Positions 15,901-24,401 of a stretch of 44,180 bases of DNA are shown piece after piece. Source of the stretch: a virus; IMG/VR virus record IMGVR_UViG_3300045733_000310, positions 1 to 44,180 of that record. One strand, given 5' to 3'. The translations under genes were made by a program, and so were the position numbers. The notes beneath the pieces are model-generated. The model had not been told where the DNA came from. It did not search any database and worked only from the letters and a program-made list of their open reading frames with translations. The first letter of the stretch is position 1. Each line of letters starts with the position of its first letter.

Positions 15901-17962
15901 CAGCAAGTTTTAAAAAATTCAATACTGGCAGATCACCATTAGGTAACCTACCACCATCAACACCTACCATATTTAAACTCACAAAATCTGTACCAGATAC
16001 ATTTACTGTCCCATTCCATGAGTTATGATCTTGCACGCTTGCTGCTGATATCAATACTTCGTATGATCCGTCCTGATGAGCGTATGCGATATTGTTTTTT
16101 AAAATATGGACAATATTAGGGTAATTCCACGCAAATTCAAAACCTGGTTTATCTACTGCATTATCACCATTATGATATGCAACATTATTATATACCCAAG
16201 CAATACATTGACCATCATTCATTGAATATCCACAGGATCTATTGTGAAATGAAAGAGTGTTAGTTATGGTTCGTAGATGTGTAGTTGAAAAATCAGCAGT
16301 GTCTCCAAGTTTAAATCCTGCACCATTTCCACCACTTGTAACTCCGTCTTCTCTGTACCCATTCATCCAAGCCCAGCACTTATCAATTATAATCAATCCA
16401 CTTGCTCCATATAAATCCAACCCATCGTCTGAATTACTCCAAAATCTGCATCCTCTAAAAGTTATAGTAGACCCAGGAAAAGGATTAGCACAAGCACCAT
16501 CTGAATTACCATAAAGATCTCCACTTGTGAGTGGATCATAATTATGATGAAAGTCAGAATTTAAAACCAATACATCATCGCAGCCATCGGTTATTTCAAA
16601 GCCACCACCATTATGATGATAGTTTATAAGTTCAAACTTATTATGAGAAGAATATACAGTACGAAATCCTTTGTAGTTATTAGAACCCTCTATTTGATTA
16701 AACCCAGTTATTTCTATACCCTTCCAATGAAAGTAATTACCTTCAAGATATATACCAGATGGTTGTTGTGAATTATAAGTACCAGACTTTGTTATAACAG
16801 GTGTTTCCCCTGGGTACGCAAAAATACTTATAAGGTTATTCAATGATCCATTTTTATTTAACAACTCTTGTGAAGAAGTATAATAATAATTTCCCCCCCT
16901 AAGATAGACTATATTACCTGGCATAAGTACAGACCATACCTTTTCAAGAGTAAACCATGGAAGAGTAATTGAACCATTGCCAGTATTGTCATTACCGTTG
17001 GGTGCTAAATAATAATCAGCAACAACTGGAACTTCTCCACCATATATCCTTGCACCAACTTGCCAAGCACCATTTTGATTAACTGTGGCAGGAGCAACAC
17101 CAACAGTCCAAACTGCAGTAGTAGATAAACCGGTTTGCCAAGTAGTACCAACATTTATACCATAATCAAGTCTTGCAGTAGGAACAAAACTTGTTGTATT
17201 GATAAAATTAGGATTCATCACAACTGAATGTAGATCATATCCTAATGCTTGCCATTGAGCAAAACTTATATCTGAACCATTTACTTCAAATACAGGAGCA
17301 CCATCTTCACACCAAAATATATTATAATCACTCTGAAAATCAGCGAATGAGTCTAATGAATCAACACGTATCATTTTATATGACGTGTACTTACTATAAA
17401 AGATATTGTTTTTTATCCTTATCCCAGTTGGAGCAGCACCAACACCATTTGGATAAATTACGATATGGCCAATGTCACTAGATATGTTATTATAAAAAGT
17501 ATTGTTATAGAAAAATACTCCATTCATACCTTTTGAATTTGAAGGCATACGAGAGTTTTTAACAATATTGTATGCTATTCCTCCAGAAGTATAAGTCATA
17601 TTAGGACTAGCACCTGCTCCATCCTTTGGTAATATACCATAAGGAGTCTTATCAAGATAATTATACTTTACAGTATAATTTATATTATAACCTAAAAACA
17701 TTCCATGCGTACTAGTATCTGCTAATAGAGTACCATTCCAAGTAATCTTATTACCAGTTATAACAGCACCATTAAGATTGTTAATACTAGCTAATGCTTC
17801 CTCATCTCCAGCCTGCAAAATGTAACCAGAAGAGTTAACAGAAGTTATAGAATTATTAGTATAGTAAAGTGCTGTTGGTGTATCTCTAGGAATACTTCTT
17901 CCTAACCATTCTCCTGTTACAGAATTATTTACTACTTCCCCGTTTATTATTAAATCTGCCAT
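12923..17962 (-). CDS. Giant mosaic adhesin/depolymerase: beta-helix, PL9-like, FN3-like and FISUMP domains
   Basis: A 1679-residue protein. Residues 1 to 300 look like a parallel beta-helix with short Asn-rich rungs. Residues about 312 to 725 carry a pectate-lyase family 9-like helix: YYLAPNGNDNTGNGS at the start, then SDDGLDLYGASGLIIIDKCW and a GFKLGD stretch before NTLSFHNRSCGYSMNDG. Residues about 731 to 1231 hold five FN3-like repeats of about 95 residues with RGVCWST and YYYRAYATNSAGTAYG signatures. Two complete FISUMP-type domains (about 1270 to 1620) carry GWHVPSNAEWDTL and the repeated IGTQEWMTSNLKVTK, and a third is cut short at residue 1679. Such repeats are typical of Bacteroidota surface proteins. 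The likely role is glycan-degrading receptor recognition in the tail. The catalytic state is not visible by eye. Confidence 0.75.
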   Translation of the reverse strand: MADLIINGEVVNNSVTGEWLGRSIPRDTPTALYYTNNSITSVNSSGYILQAGDEEALASINNLNGAVITGNKITWNGTLLADTSTHGMFLGYNINYTVKYNYLDKTPYGILPKDGAGASPNMTYTSGGIAYNIVKNSRMPSNSKGMNGVFFYNNTFYNNISSDIGHIVIYPNGVGAAPTGIRIKNNIFYSKYTSYKMIRVDSLDSFADFQSDYNIFWCEDGAPVFEVNGSDISFAQWQALGYDLHSVVMNPNFINTTSFVPTARLDYGINVGTTWQTGLSTTAVWTVGVAPATVNQNGAWQVGARIYGGEVPVVADYYLAPNGNDNTGNGSITLPWFTLEKVWSVLMPGNIVYLRGGNYYYTSSQELLNKNGSLNNLISIFAYPGETPVITKSGTYNSQQPSGIYLEGNYFHWKGIEITGFNQIEGSNNYKGFRTVYSSHNKFELINYHHNGGGFEITDGCDDVLVLNSDFHHNYDPLTSGDLYGNSDGACANPFPGSTITFRGCRFWSNSDDGLDLYGASGLIIIDKCWAWMNGYREDGVTSGGNGAGFKLGDTADFSTTHLRTITNTLSFHNRSCGYSMNDGQCIAWVYNNVAYHNGDNAVDKPGFEFAWNYPNIVHILKNNIAYAHQDGSYEVLISAASVQDHNSWNGTVNVSGTDFVSLNMVGVDGGRLPNGDLPVLNFLKLAAGSDLISAGVPIANLTTDGAGNAWDLLNPSMGAYQYGSAVAVIPTVVTTSVTNISITTSTSGGNITSDGGASVTARGVCWSTSANPTIALTTKTTNGTGTGIFVSNITGLSSSTTYYYRAYATNSAGTAYGSEYSFTTLSSVVLPTVTTTAISNISWALATSGGNATADGGATITQKGVCWSTTSNPTVTGSRTMEGSGTGVFTSYLMGLNVNTLYYVRAYATNSAGTAYGNQVTFRTLNYSTPTITTTTPITNITQVTATGGGTVTNTGGRTIAAWGVCWRTTSGPLITNAHTTDSVGGSTFTSSITGLAANTLYYVRAYLTTTLGVTVYGANVQFRTLAAVVIPTVTTTAITNIARTTASSGGNVTSAGNGVVSARGVCWATTQNPTIVGSKTTDGSGTGVFTSGLTMLAANTTYYVRAWASNTAGTGYGTQVSFTTSNFTIPTVVHISTYDANITNTTAFITSKVTLDGGSTVTDFGVCWSTTSTLPTIADPHTRDGGGARYYSSFVSPLIPNTLYYFRSYATNAIGTAYSVTYVVTTMNFAGVVINDLPSYHKWSTSTGLGYGALYNWYCTQIKNPYGLLYNWYAASKNGGTGEGSIAPTGWHVPSNAEWDTLVTYLGGSMVAGGKLKEIGFVHWDDPNTGADNSSGFTAIGGGNRVVEISGTSFQALKQWFVAHSIDPAIYDPEVGWYMFNGIVLSFNNVQSSVYGNSTQYHNQAGASIRCIANSTTKTHGQTGTVTDIDGNVYQTICIGTQEWMTSNLKVTKFNDGTAIPEVQDNTAWAALTTGARCWYDNIAEGSIAPAGWHVPTDAELVTLISYLGPYWVAGGKMKETGTVHWEIPNVGATNSSGFSARGQGLRSQLGFASINIECGFWSATEYDASNAYQQNLYSNGEDAARYVNGYPKAYGMGIRCLKNSTILTNGQTSSVTDIDGNVYQTICIGTQEWMTSNLKVTKYNDGTAIPNVTDNTAWANLTTGAMCYYNNDINNA
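13027..13102 (-). repeat. 76-bp exact direct repeat, copy A (FISUMP coding DNA)
   Basis: This segment is identical base for base to 13597 to 13672. Both encode the IGTQEWMTSNLKVTK boundary of successive FISUMP domains. The two copies are 570 bp apart (190 codons, in frame), as expected for recent in-frame duplication or gene conversion. Confidence 0.85.
13597..13672 (-). repeat. 76-bp exact direct repeat, copy B (FISUMP coding DNA)
   Basis: The second copy of the repeat at 13027 to 13102. Divergence resumes at both ends, so the exact block is limited to the domain boundary and is a candidate site for recombination that changes FISUMP domain number. Confidence 0.85.
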
Positions 17963-17974
17963 ATATACTAATAA

Positions 17975-19864
17975 TTAAGATGAATGTGTTGTTATATATA
18001 CTGTAGTGAACAACCCACTAACAGCAGAACTAAAACTATTACTATTTTGATCAGCAATGTATAGATAATTACCACCACCTGCCGTAGCTAGTATGGTTGT
18101 TGAATTACCACTTGTAGAAGAACTCCATGATATATTTACACCATTAATAAAATATATATTACCAGTCTGTGAAACATTAACAAAACTACTAGCAGGGTAG
18201 CCAGTCATAGATAATGTTATACCATTACTAGCACTTGATACAGCCCCACTTACATTAGTTAAAGACAAAGATACATTACTACCGTGTGTATGACTAATAC
18301 CAGGTGCAGTAGTTATGTATTTTGGTATAACTAACGTTAACCCATTTGTGCCAAGAGTACCTGTTATATTTGTAGCTGAAGTATCACCACCAGTACTAAT
18401 TGTACTAAAACTAGTACCTGCAAAACTACCACCAGTTAAAGCAGCAGTTATGTAAGCAGGAACAGCCATTGTCATACCATTACTAGATGAAGATATTTTA
18501 ATATCAACACCAGATGTTGATGTAGTAAATACATTAGAACCATGGGTATGTGATACCTGAGCAGCAGTAAGTAAATAATTACCTACACTTAACCTAACGT
18601 ATTGACTATTAGAACTAACATATGAACCTACTGTAATGTTATTTTGACCAGAGAATATAACAGAGCCACTAGTATACGTAGCGTTAGAAGCACCAATGCC
18701 ACTTATACCTGTCTGAACACCACCTTGATCTGCACCAATTATAGTATACGCATTACCGTCTTGAGATAATGTTATATTGTTACCACCAGCAACAGTTACT
18801 GTACCTGATGATATCTCTGTTAATGTACCAGAAGTATTACCACCTATAGATATATAATTACCACCAGTGTTGCCTACAATTGATATAGTATTATCAATTT
18901 GAGCCAAAAGAATTCCTTCACCTGCAAATAAATACAGACTACCAGAAGTTATTGCTACTAATTCACCAGCAGTATTACCTTCATTTAAAATGGATATACC
19001 GTTTATTATATTAGAACTTTGAGTAGTTTGTTCAAATAAAGCTAGTGCTGTAATAGTAGAACCACTAAGACCAAACTCAACGTTGTTGGAATTACTAAAT
19101 ACTGTATTACCAGGAACTGTGTATGATGCAGTCATTGTAGAACCATTAAACCCAAACGAAAGACCGTTAGAATTAGCAAACTGCATACTACTGTTAGTCT
19201 GCAATGAAGAGACCCCATCCCATATGCCAAGTATACCAACTTGATCTGGATACTCCATTTGAGCGGTCATTACACCATTAGTGTTCAAACCAAATGTTAA
19301 ACCATTGGCATTAGAAAATTGTATAGTACCTGTATTTTGATTATAGGTACCACTGCCCTGTATTGCAGCACCATATGCTGTTGTAATATAAGCAGGCATA
19401 TATATAGTTGCACCAGTACTAGCTGAATTAACACTAACGTTTGACCCTGCTGTAACAGCAGTAACTAAAGGACCATGGCTATGATCAGACAAAGCTGCTG
19501 TAACCAAACCACTATTAGTATGTGTATGATTACTAATAGCAAACAAAGTACTATTAGATACTGCTATTAAGTCAGAACTATTAGATGTGTAAAACAAAGA
19601 CACTAAAGCCCCAGTACCTAAAGATAAACTATTATCACTAACATACTGCCAATCTTCTTTTTCTACAGAAGATATAAACCCTGTAGCATCCCTAGTTAAC
19701 AAATATTGAGGGTGATCATTATCTGCTAAACCATGTAAATACCCATGATCAGTAACACCACCTACTGTACCACCATGACCACCTGCATACCACATATTAG
19801 TTGTTGCCAACTCTATGGGTGTATACATATTAGTTATGTGCTGAGTTTTTAGCTTTATAGCCAT
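17975..19864 (-). CDS. Tail fibre with HxH motifs
   Basis: A 629-residue fibre protein rich in Ser, Thr, Asn and Gly, with almost no Lys and Cys. The N-terminus contains a HGLADNDHPQYLLTRD segment common to phage fibres. Four His-x-His motifs occur: NHTHTNS near residue 111, DHSHGP near 125, and two SHTHGSNV near 440 and 524. In the T4 long tail fibre tip (gp37) HxH motifs bind metal to stabilise the intertwined trimer, so a metal-locked fibre stalk is likely. A repeated 'NGLTF-LN' and 'NSNGLSFGF' theme covers residues 180 to 300. The gene lies between a 60-aa coiled-coil protein and the giant adhesin, consistent with stacked fibre components. Confidence 0.7.
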   Translation of the reverse strand: MAIKLKTQHITNMYTPIELATTNMWYAGGHGGTVGGVTDHGYLHGLADNDHPQYLLTRDATGFISSVEKEDWQYVSDNSLSLGTGALVSLFYTSNSSDLIAVSNSTLFAISNHTHTNSGLVTAALSDHSHGPLVTAVTAGSNVSVNSASTGATIYMPAYITTAYGAAIQGSGTYNQNTGTIQFSNANGLTFGLNTNGVMTAQMEYPDQVGILGIWDGVSSLQTNSSMQFANSNGLSFGFNGSTMTASYTVPGNTVFSNSNNVEFGLSGSTITALALFEQTTQSSNIINGISILNEGNTAGELVAITSGSLYLFAGEGILLAQIDNTISIVGNTGGNYISIGGNTSGTLTEISSGTVTVAGGNNITLSQDGNAYTIIGADQGGVQTGISGIGASNATYTSGSVIFSGQNNITVGSYVSSNSQYVRLSVGNYLLTAAQVSHTHGSNVFTTSTSGVDIKISSSSNGMTMAVPAYITAALTGGSFAGTSFSTISTGGDTSATNITGTLGTNGLTLVIPKYITTAPGISHTHGSNVSLSLTNVSGAVSSASNGITLSMTGYPASSFVNVSQTGNIYFINGVNISWSSSTSGNSTTILATAGGGNYLYIADQNSNSFSSAVSGLFTTVYITTHSS

Positions 19865-19865
19865 G

Positions 19866-20048
19866 TTATTCCTTGTTAATTGATTCTTCTATCTTTTCCA
19901 TATCTTTAAGTAGCAACTGAAGCATTTCTAATGCACCTTCTAGTTTCTTACTTAAAGCATACAATTCATTTATGTTATCGTTTACTGATTTATGTTTATC
20001 AGTAAATAACTTAATCTTATCTGCTATTTGCTCCCTAGTCAAATCCAT
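19866..20048 (-). CDS. Short coiled-coil protein
   Basis: A 60-residue protein made entirely of charged heptad-like helix (LTREQIADKIKLFTDK then NINELYALSKKLEGALEML). It lies between two fibre genes with one base to the downstream gene and nine to the upstream one. A trimerising connector or fibre chaperone is a reasonable guess. No domain is recognised. Confidence 0.5.
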   Translation of the reverse strand: MDLTREQIADKIKLFTDKHKSVNDNINELYALSKKLEGALEMLQLLLKDMEKIEESINKE

Positions 20049-20057
20049 ATATATATA

Positions 20058-22262
20058 TTAAGCACCTGCAGTGCAATTAAAATAATACCATGTACCATTT
20101 GCAAAACCATTAAACCTATTAGTACTAGTATTATATATCATCATTCCATTTTCAGGAACTAGATAGTAACCTCTATCACCAGTAGACATACATGGTAATA
20201 CAAGTGATCCACTGTTTACTCCTCCAGTATGTTCTATTTTAAATGTTCTATTATTAACGATTATTTCGTTTCCACCTTCCTTCTCATGTATACTACTCTT
20301 GATGATATTACCAAATTCATCTACCATTGTTATAGGACAATCAGTATAACTACCTTCATTAGTTCCAGCTACATCAGAAATAGATAATCCAGAAACTATT
20401 AATTCCCCATCAGACATTAATTTAAATGGAGCATTAGCCCTATTTGCATAACTACTTCCAGCATATATAGCTACTCCCTTATATTCTGCTCCAGGAGCAT
20501 CTTTCCAATCTCCTGTACACATGCCAACTGAACTAAAATCATATCCACTATCAACTAGTATACCATATGATGCAATAGTCCACCCACCTATTAACCCAGC
20601 ACTAGCTTGAATAGTACCAGCAAAAGTAGTAGTACCTAAACCACCATTAGCAGATTTATCATAATATATACCAGATCCACCAGCCCAGTTGCCTATAATA
20701 ACATCACCTACGTTAGTACCACCTACATTGGCAGTAAATACATTGTGATCTAAGTTATCTCTAACTTCTATACCTATATCTGTGCTTGGGAATATACGTA
20801 TGCGTGGAAGAGTATTAGCACTAGTAAAACTACCCCCAACCTTTGCTGTGAATACTGTAGCTCCACTAACTGAAAAATTATCTGCTTCTATTTGTATACC
20901 TTCTAAAGAAGCATTTATGCTAGCCACTATATTACCACCAGTTATTGGAGTAAAATTCAATTTCTGTAAAGTAATAGTACCAGTAGTTATTTTATCACCA
21001 TCTATAGTAGTAACACCAGGTGAAGTCCAACTAGCTAAAGTTGTTACACCTTGTATGATAACCTGATCAGCACCTATATTAACTATATCTGTTTTCTCAA
21101 CATTTCTAGTAGTAGCTGATGCTACAGTAGAATATGCTGTACTTAAATTACCACTAATGTCAACTGCTTTAAGCCAATAATAATAAGTAGTATCTTTAAC
21201 TAGACCATTATCCATGTAAACATTACCAGTTATATTACCTACTAATACTGCACTAGCGCTTGTGTTTGTAATATACCTATATATATTGTAGGATGCTAAA
21301 TCAGCATCTGTATTATGTGTCCACCTAAGTAACACTGCCTGTATTGCACCAGTAGCTGTAACACCAGTTACAGTAGCAGGAGCAGTAGTATCATTAGGCA
21401 TAGCTACTACCAAAGTAGAACTAAAATCTGATGATATACCTGCTTTATTAACAGATGCTATTCTAAACACATAAGATACACCTGCTAATAAATTGTCTAT
21501 AGTAATAGTATTTGATGTTGTAATTATTGGAGTATAATAAGTAAAAGAAGATCTTTTATACTCAATAACATAATGATCAAAAGTATCAGTTGTTATAGCA
21601 TTCCATGTTAATGTAACATATGCCATACCATTACTTATACCAGGACTAGGAGAAACTACAACGAGACCAGTAGGTACTATATCAGAGGTAGGATCATTTG
21701 CAGTTATAACATCAATCAATGAATTATAAGTACTCTCACCTAAATGGTAATAATGCCCACCAGAACCACCTTCTTTATCTGTAGTATTATTATGTGCCAT
21801 AGTAAGAGTACCACCCTCACCAACGCCAATAGTAACAACAGTATCTACATAACCTTTAGTTGCTGCATCTGTAGCAATTAAAGGGTAGTTATCTATAGTT
21901 ACACTAGCTACAGATATACTGTGAGTACCTAAGTCTACATTAGAAGTAGCTCCAGTATATGGAACTAACCCATATAAACTCTGATCCCCAGTATTATTAC
22001 CACTAATATTCGATGCTATCACACTACCACTAGTGTTGATATTTATAGAATTTAAATCACTAACAGTGATAAAATCATTTAACGTAGATGAAAAATCTGT
22101 TATTTGAGAAATATCTATATTTATACCTGTGGATTTATCCCATGCTGTAAATATAGGATCTGTCTCAGTCTGAACTCCAGTTGGAATTAAACCTTCAAAT
22201 ATAGGTGGTAAGGCCAATACAATTGGACCTTCATCAAAACTACCATGTGTAACTACTGCCAT
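20058..22262 (-). CDS. Tail fibre or baseplate protein with two FN3 domains
   Basis: A 734-residue protein. Residues 1 to 190 are a fibre-like region with LYGLVPYTGATSNVDLG and DAATKGYVDT (a common phage-fibre repeat). Two FN3 domains span about 194 to 288 and 290 to 387 (FDHYVIEYKRSS; LASYNIYRYITN). The C-terminal region resembles central tail tip proteins (ITTGTITLQKLNFTPITGG), with a carbohydrate-binding-like beta end. It overlaps the upstream 196-aa gene by 23 bases. It is probably part of the receptor-recognition assembly with the two fibre genes downstream. Confidence 0.65.
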   Translation of the reverse strand: MAVVTHGSFDEGPIVLALPPIFEGLIPTGVQTETDPIFTAWDKSTGINIDISQITDFSSTLNDFITVSDLNSININTSGSVIASNISGNNTGDQSLYGLVPYTGATSNVDLGTHSISVASVTIDNYPLIATDAATKGYVDTVVTIGVGEGGTLTMAHNNTTDKEGGSGGHYYHLGESTYNSLIDVITANDPTSDIVPTGLVVVSPSPGISNGMAYVTLTWNAITTDTFDHYVIEYKRSSFTYYTPIITTSNTITIDNLLAGVSYVFRIASVNKAGISSDFSSTLVVAMPNDTTAPATVTGVTATGAIQAVLLRWTHNTDADLASYNIYRYITNTSASAVLVGNITGNVYMDNGLVKDTTYYYWLKAVDISGNLSTAYSTVASATTRNVEKTDIVNIGADQVIIQGVTTLASWTSPGVTTIDGDKITTGTITLQKLNFTPITGGNIVASINASLEGIQIEADNFSVSGATVFTAKVGGSFTSANTLPRIRIFPSTDIGIEVRDNLDHNVFTANVGGTNVGDVIIGNWAGGSGIYYDKSANGGLGTTTFAGTIQASAGLIGGWTIASYGILVDSGYDFSSVGMCTGDWKDAPGAEYKGVAIYAGSSYANRANAPFKLMSDGELIVSGLSISDVAGTNEGSYTDCPITMVDEFGNIIKSSIHEKEGGNEIIVNNRTFKIEHTGGVNSGSLVLPCMSTGDRGYYLVPENGMMIYNTSTNRFNGFANGTWYYFNCTAGA

Positions 22263-22830
22263 AATTTAATAGTCTTTCTAATACATATAATTGACTCAAT
22301 AACTCTTCTGACTTAGCTACGTACCCTCCCGCACGTATGCTATTCAAATAACCATATGCAAATATGGCATCCATTATTTCTTTTGATTTACACTCATCAC
22401 ACATATATAATGTAGGTATTGTACGCATAGTATTATATACTGCATTACGAACATTACCTTCCATGAGTACAAATTCATCTAATTCATCTTCCCCACCTAT
22501 GCCTTTATTTAGTATATACTTAAATTCATATATACCATCAACCAATATATCATCTGCTGTACCAATAGGAATAGCATCAATAAGCAGCATAGATGCATCT
22601 ATAGCAAAAACAAACTCTGCTTGAGTAGTACTAGCATTTATACTATTTAATAAAACTAAATTTATTGTATCGTAATCAACAGTGACATTATCAGATGTAG
22701 TTACACTTATTTGTACAGTCAAAGTAGTTACATCACCACCTGCTGGAACAGGCCAACCAGTACTTATGTCAATTAATGTTATTTGCTTATTATCATTACG
22801 TTCTACGTAATCTAGTGCTAATACTGCCAT
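22240..22830 (-). CDS. Fibre-associated structural protein, unknown fold
   Basis: A 196-residue protein. The first 110 residues are beta-rich (ITLIDISTGWPVP, VTTLTVQISV), in the manner of baseplate upper-protein (BppU-like) N-domains. The last 80 residues are helical and contain a CDECKSKE pair of cysteines. It is the first gene after the terminator at 22842 to 22875 and overlaps the FN3 fibre gene by 23 bases, so it may connect fibres to the virion. The assignment is by style only. Confidence 0.5.
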   Translation of the reverse strand: MAVLALDYVERNDNKQITLIDISTGWPVPAGGDVTTLTVQISVTTSDNVTVDYDTINLVLLNSINASTTQAEFVFAIDASMLLIDAIPIGTADDILVDGIYEFKYILNKGIGGEDELDEFVLMEGNVRNAVYNTMRTIPTLYMCDECKSKEIMDAIFAYGYLNSIRAGGYVAKSEELLSQLYVLERLLNYGSSYTW

Positions 22831-22841
22831 TATTTTACTGT

Positions 22842-22875
22842 TTAAAACAAGAAAAGCGGGCTGTTACACCCGCCC
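22842..22875 (-). terminator. Intrinsic terminator after the 133-aa decoration-like gene
   Basis: On the minus strand a GC-rich hairpin (5-bp GCGGG/CCCGC core, flanked by more G and C) is followed by a tract of T residues broken by C and G (TTTTCTTGTTTT). It lies 28 bases downstream of the 22904 stop and just before the fibre genes. Confidence 0.75.
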
Positions 22876-22903
22876 ATTCTTGACCATTTATACTAAATAT
22901 TAC

Positions 22904-23305
22904 TTATGCTAAGTACCCTACAAATACAGTAGGATTGAATGTACGAGCATTTGTACCAGAACTAGCCTGTACACTAAGTACAAGTTCTGCTGTCTGAGGA
23001 ACATACATACCGGCGGTTGATACCAATGCTGGTCTATATGCTATCGTTTGTGCTACCAAATTAGAAATTACTTGTGTTGATATCAGCTGAACACTAGAAC
23101 CACCACCTGCTAAACGCAGATCAATAGTTGCAGAGTCATTTGAATGTACTGAACCAAATGCACCAGTACCTAATATAGTAACTCCAGTTACCAAAGCCCC
23201 AGCTGGAATATAAATCCCAGATGGAAGCGATTGAGTTGCTGCAGAAGCAAGTACTGTAAAGTTTGCTTTAGCTACTCTCCCTGCGAAAAATTCGTTATTT
23301 GACAT
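22904..23305 (-). CDS. Probable capsid decoration or head-fibre protein
   Basis: A 133-residue beta-sandwich-like protein, rich in Ala, Gly, Ser and Val, with no charged clusters or cysteines. It has one of the few strong ribosome binding sites in this arm (AGGAGG eight to nine bases before the ATG) and is followed directly by an intrinsic terminator, both signs of high expression. Small beta proteins made in large amounts next to the capsid block are typically auxiliary capsid or decoration proteins. The role is inferred. Confidence 0.55.
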   Translation of the reverse strand: MSNNEFFAGRVAKANFTVLASAATQSLPSGIYIPAGALVTGVTILGTGAFGSVHSNDSATIDLRLAGGGSSVQLISTQVISNLVAQTIAYRPALVSTAGMYVPQTAELVLSVQASSGTNARTFNPTVFVGYLA

Positions 23306-23313
23306 ATTAATTT

Positions 23314-23319
23314 CCTCCT
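23314..23319 (-). promoter_or_regulatory. Strong Shine-Dalgarno for the decoration-like gene
   Basis: The minus strand reads AGGAGG ending eight bases before the ATG at 23305. Bacteroidota genes rarely use this signal, so this gene stands out in translation strength. Confidence 0.65.
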
Positions 23320-23323
23320 ATAA

Positions 23324-24382
23324 TTAGATTGATACAGCTGCAAAATGACCTGGTACAGATGCCATCCAAGGATTAAGCTGTGCTAACACTGCAGCTTTTT
23401 GAGCTCCAGCGTTGATACCTGTAGATGCTGTTGCCAAAGCAATAATAGTCGTAAGAGTAGTAGTCTGATAGGTATTGATACCTGGAGACATGTATTCTTT
23501 CTCGTGTTCGATGACTATTAAATCATAATAAGAACCTGCTATCGTACTAAAAGCAGGAGTAATTATTGGCCATGCTGTAAAATTGCTAACTCCTTTGTAA
23601 GGAAATTGCCATTTCTCTATGTCCCTTACTACTGGCCATGTGCCCTGTCCTGGATCAGCAACTACTTCAGTAGTGCTAGTCACACCTGCTGACTGCCATT
23701 TGCCATTAGAATCAACATAGTTAAAGTAAGCTTTGAAAGTTACTTGTTTGTATTCATCTATATCTGCAGTACTGTTAGTACTTTCTGGTACAGCCTTACC
23801 TTCTATTTTAAGAATATCACCACTGTCGGTATAAGTAGCTTGTACTCTACGTCCAGTATGAGCGTTTATTTTTGCAGCCAAATGAGCACCAAATGTGTCA
23901 ATAGCTAATACATCAGCTGCAGTAGCAGTGTACCTATAAGTCTGTGTAAACTGTGATGGATATTCTTCCATGTCAGTGTATATCAGTCTTATAAAATATT
24001 CCCTACCCAATGTTACTGGGTGCAAAGCAGTTAGAACATAAGCAACAGAACATTCCGTTGCTGCAGCATATGACTGACCTTTGTATGACCTAACATGTTT
24101 ACCCTGTATAGGATCTGAGAAAATTAACTCCCGTGCACCTGTGACTGCACTACCAGATTCTGGAGTATAGTCAAAAGTTTTACTAGTTGCTTGACAGATG
24201 TAAATAGTATCAGTGTCGGCAATTGTAGCGCCAGCAGCCAATACACATTTATTCTTATCAAGAACGAGTACTTCACCGTCAGCAAGTTCTGCTACCAGTG
24301 TTTTGATATTAGCTCCAGCTACTGCCTGAGCGTCCCGGGCAATATCCTTCCCGATTAATATCTTATTTACTCTATTCAACAT
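23324..24382 (-). CDS. Structural protein of unknown role, likely abundant virion component
   Basis: A 352-residue protein with Ala/Thr-rich composition and alternating hydrophobic strands. Features are HVRSYKGQSYAAATECSVAYV near residues 95 to 115 and YFIRLIYTDMEEYPSQFTQ near 130 to 150. A long beta region and an Ala-rich helical end follow. It lies between an adaptor-type protein and the decoration-like gene, 18 bases upstream of the latter's start. Tail-tube and sheath folds came to mind, but a podovirus layout does not need them. I leave it as a head or tail structural protein. Confidence 0.5.
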   Translation of the reverse strand: MLNRVNKILIGKDIARDAQAVAGANIKTLVAELADGEVLVLDKNKCVLAAGATIADTDTIYICQATSKTFDYTPESGSAVTGARELIFSDPIQGKHVRSYKGQSYAAATECSVAYVLTALHPVTLGREYFIRLIYTDMEEYPSQFTQTYRYTATAADVLAIDTFGAHLAAKINAHTGRRVQATYTDSGDILKIEGKAVPESTNSTADIDEYKQVTFKAYFNYVDSNGKWQSAGVTSTTEVVADPGQGTWPVVRDIEKWQFPYKGVSNFTAWPIITPAFSTIAGSYYDLIVIEHEKEYMSPGINTYQTTTLTTIIALATASTGINAGAQKAAVLAQLNPWMASVPGHFAAVSI

Positions 24383-24401
24383 ATCTATTTAATTTTTAAA
24401 T

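Noticed and set aside
8126-22262. Diversity-generating retroelement acting on the fibre genes
   Set aside because: No reverse transcriptase gene and no template/variable repeat pair were seen; the exact repeats found lie within FISUMP domains.
23324-24382. Tail tube or sheath protein, implying a long-tailed phage
   Set aside because: No tape measure, tail terminator or baseplate gene set is present; ring and nozzle-like proteins favour a podovirus.
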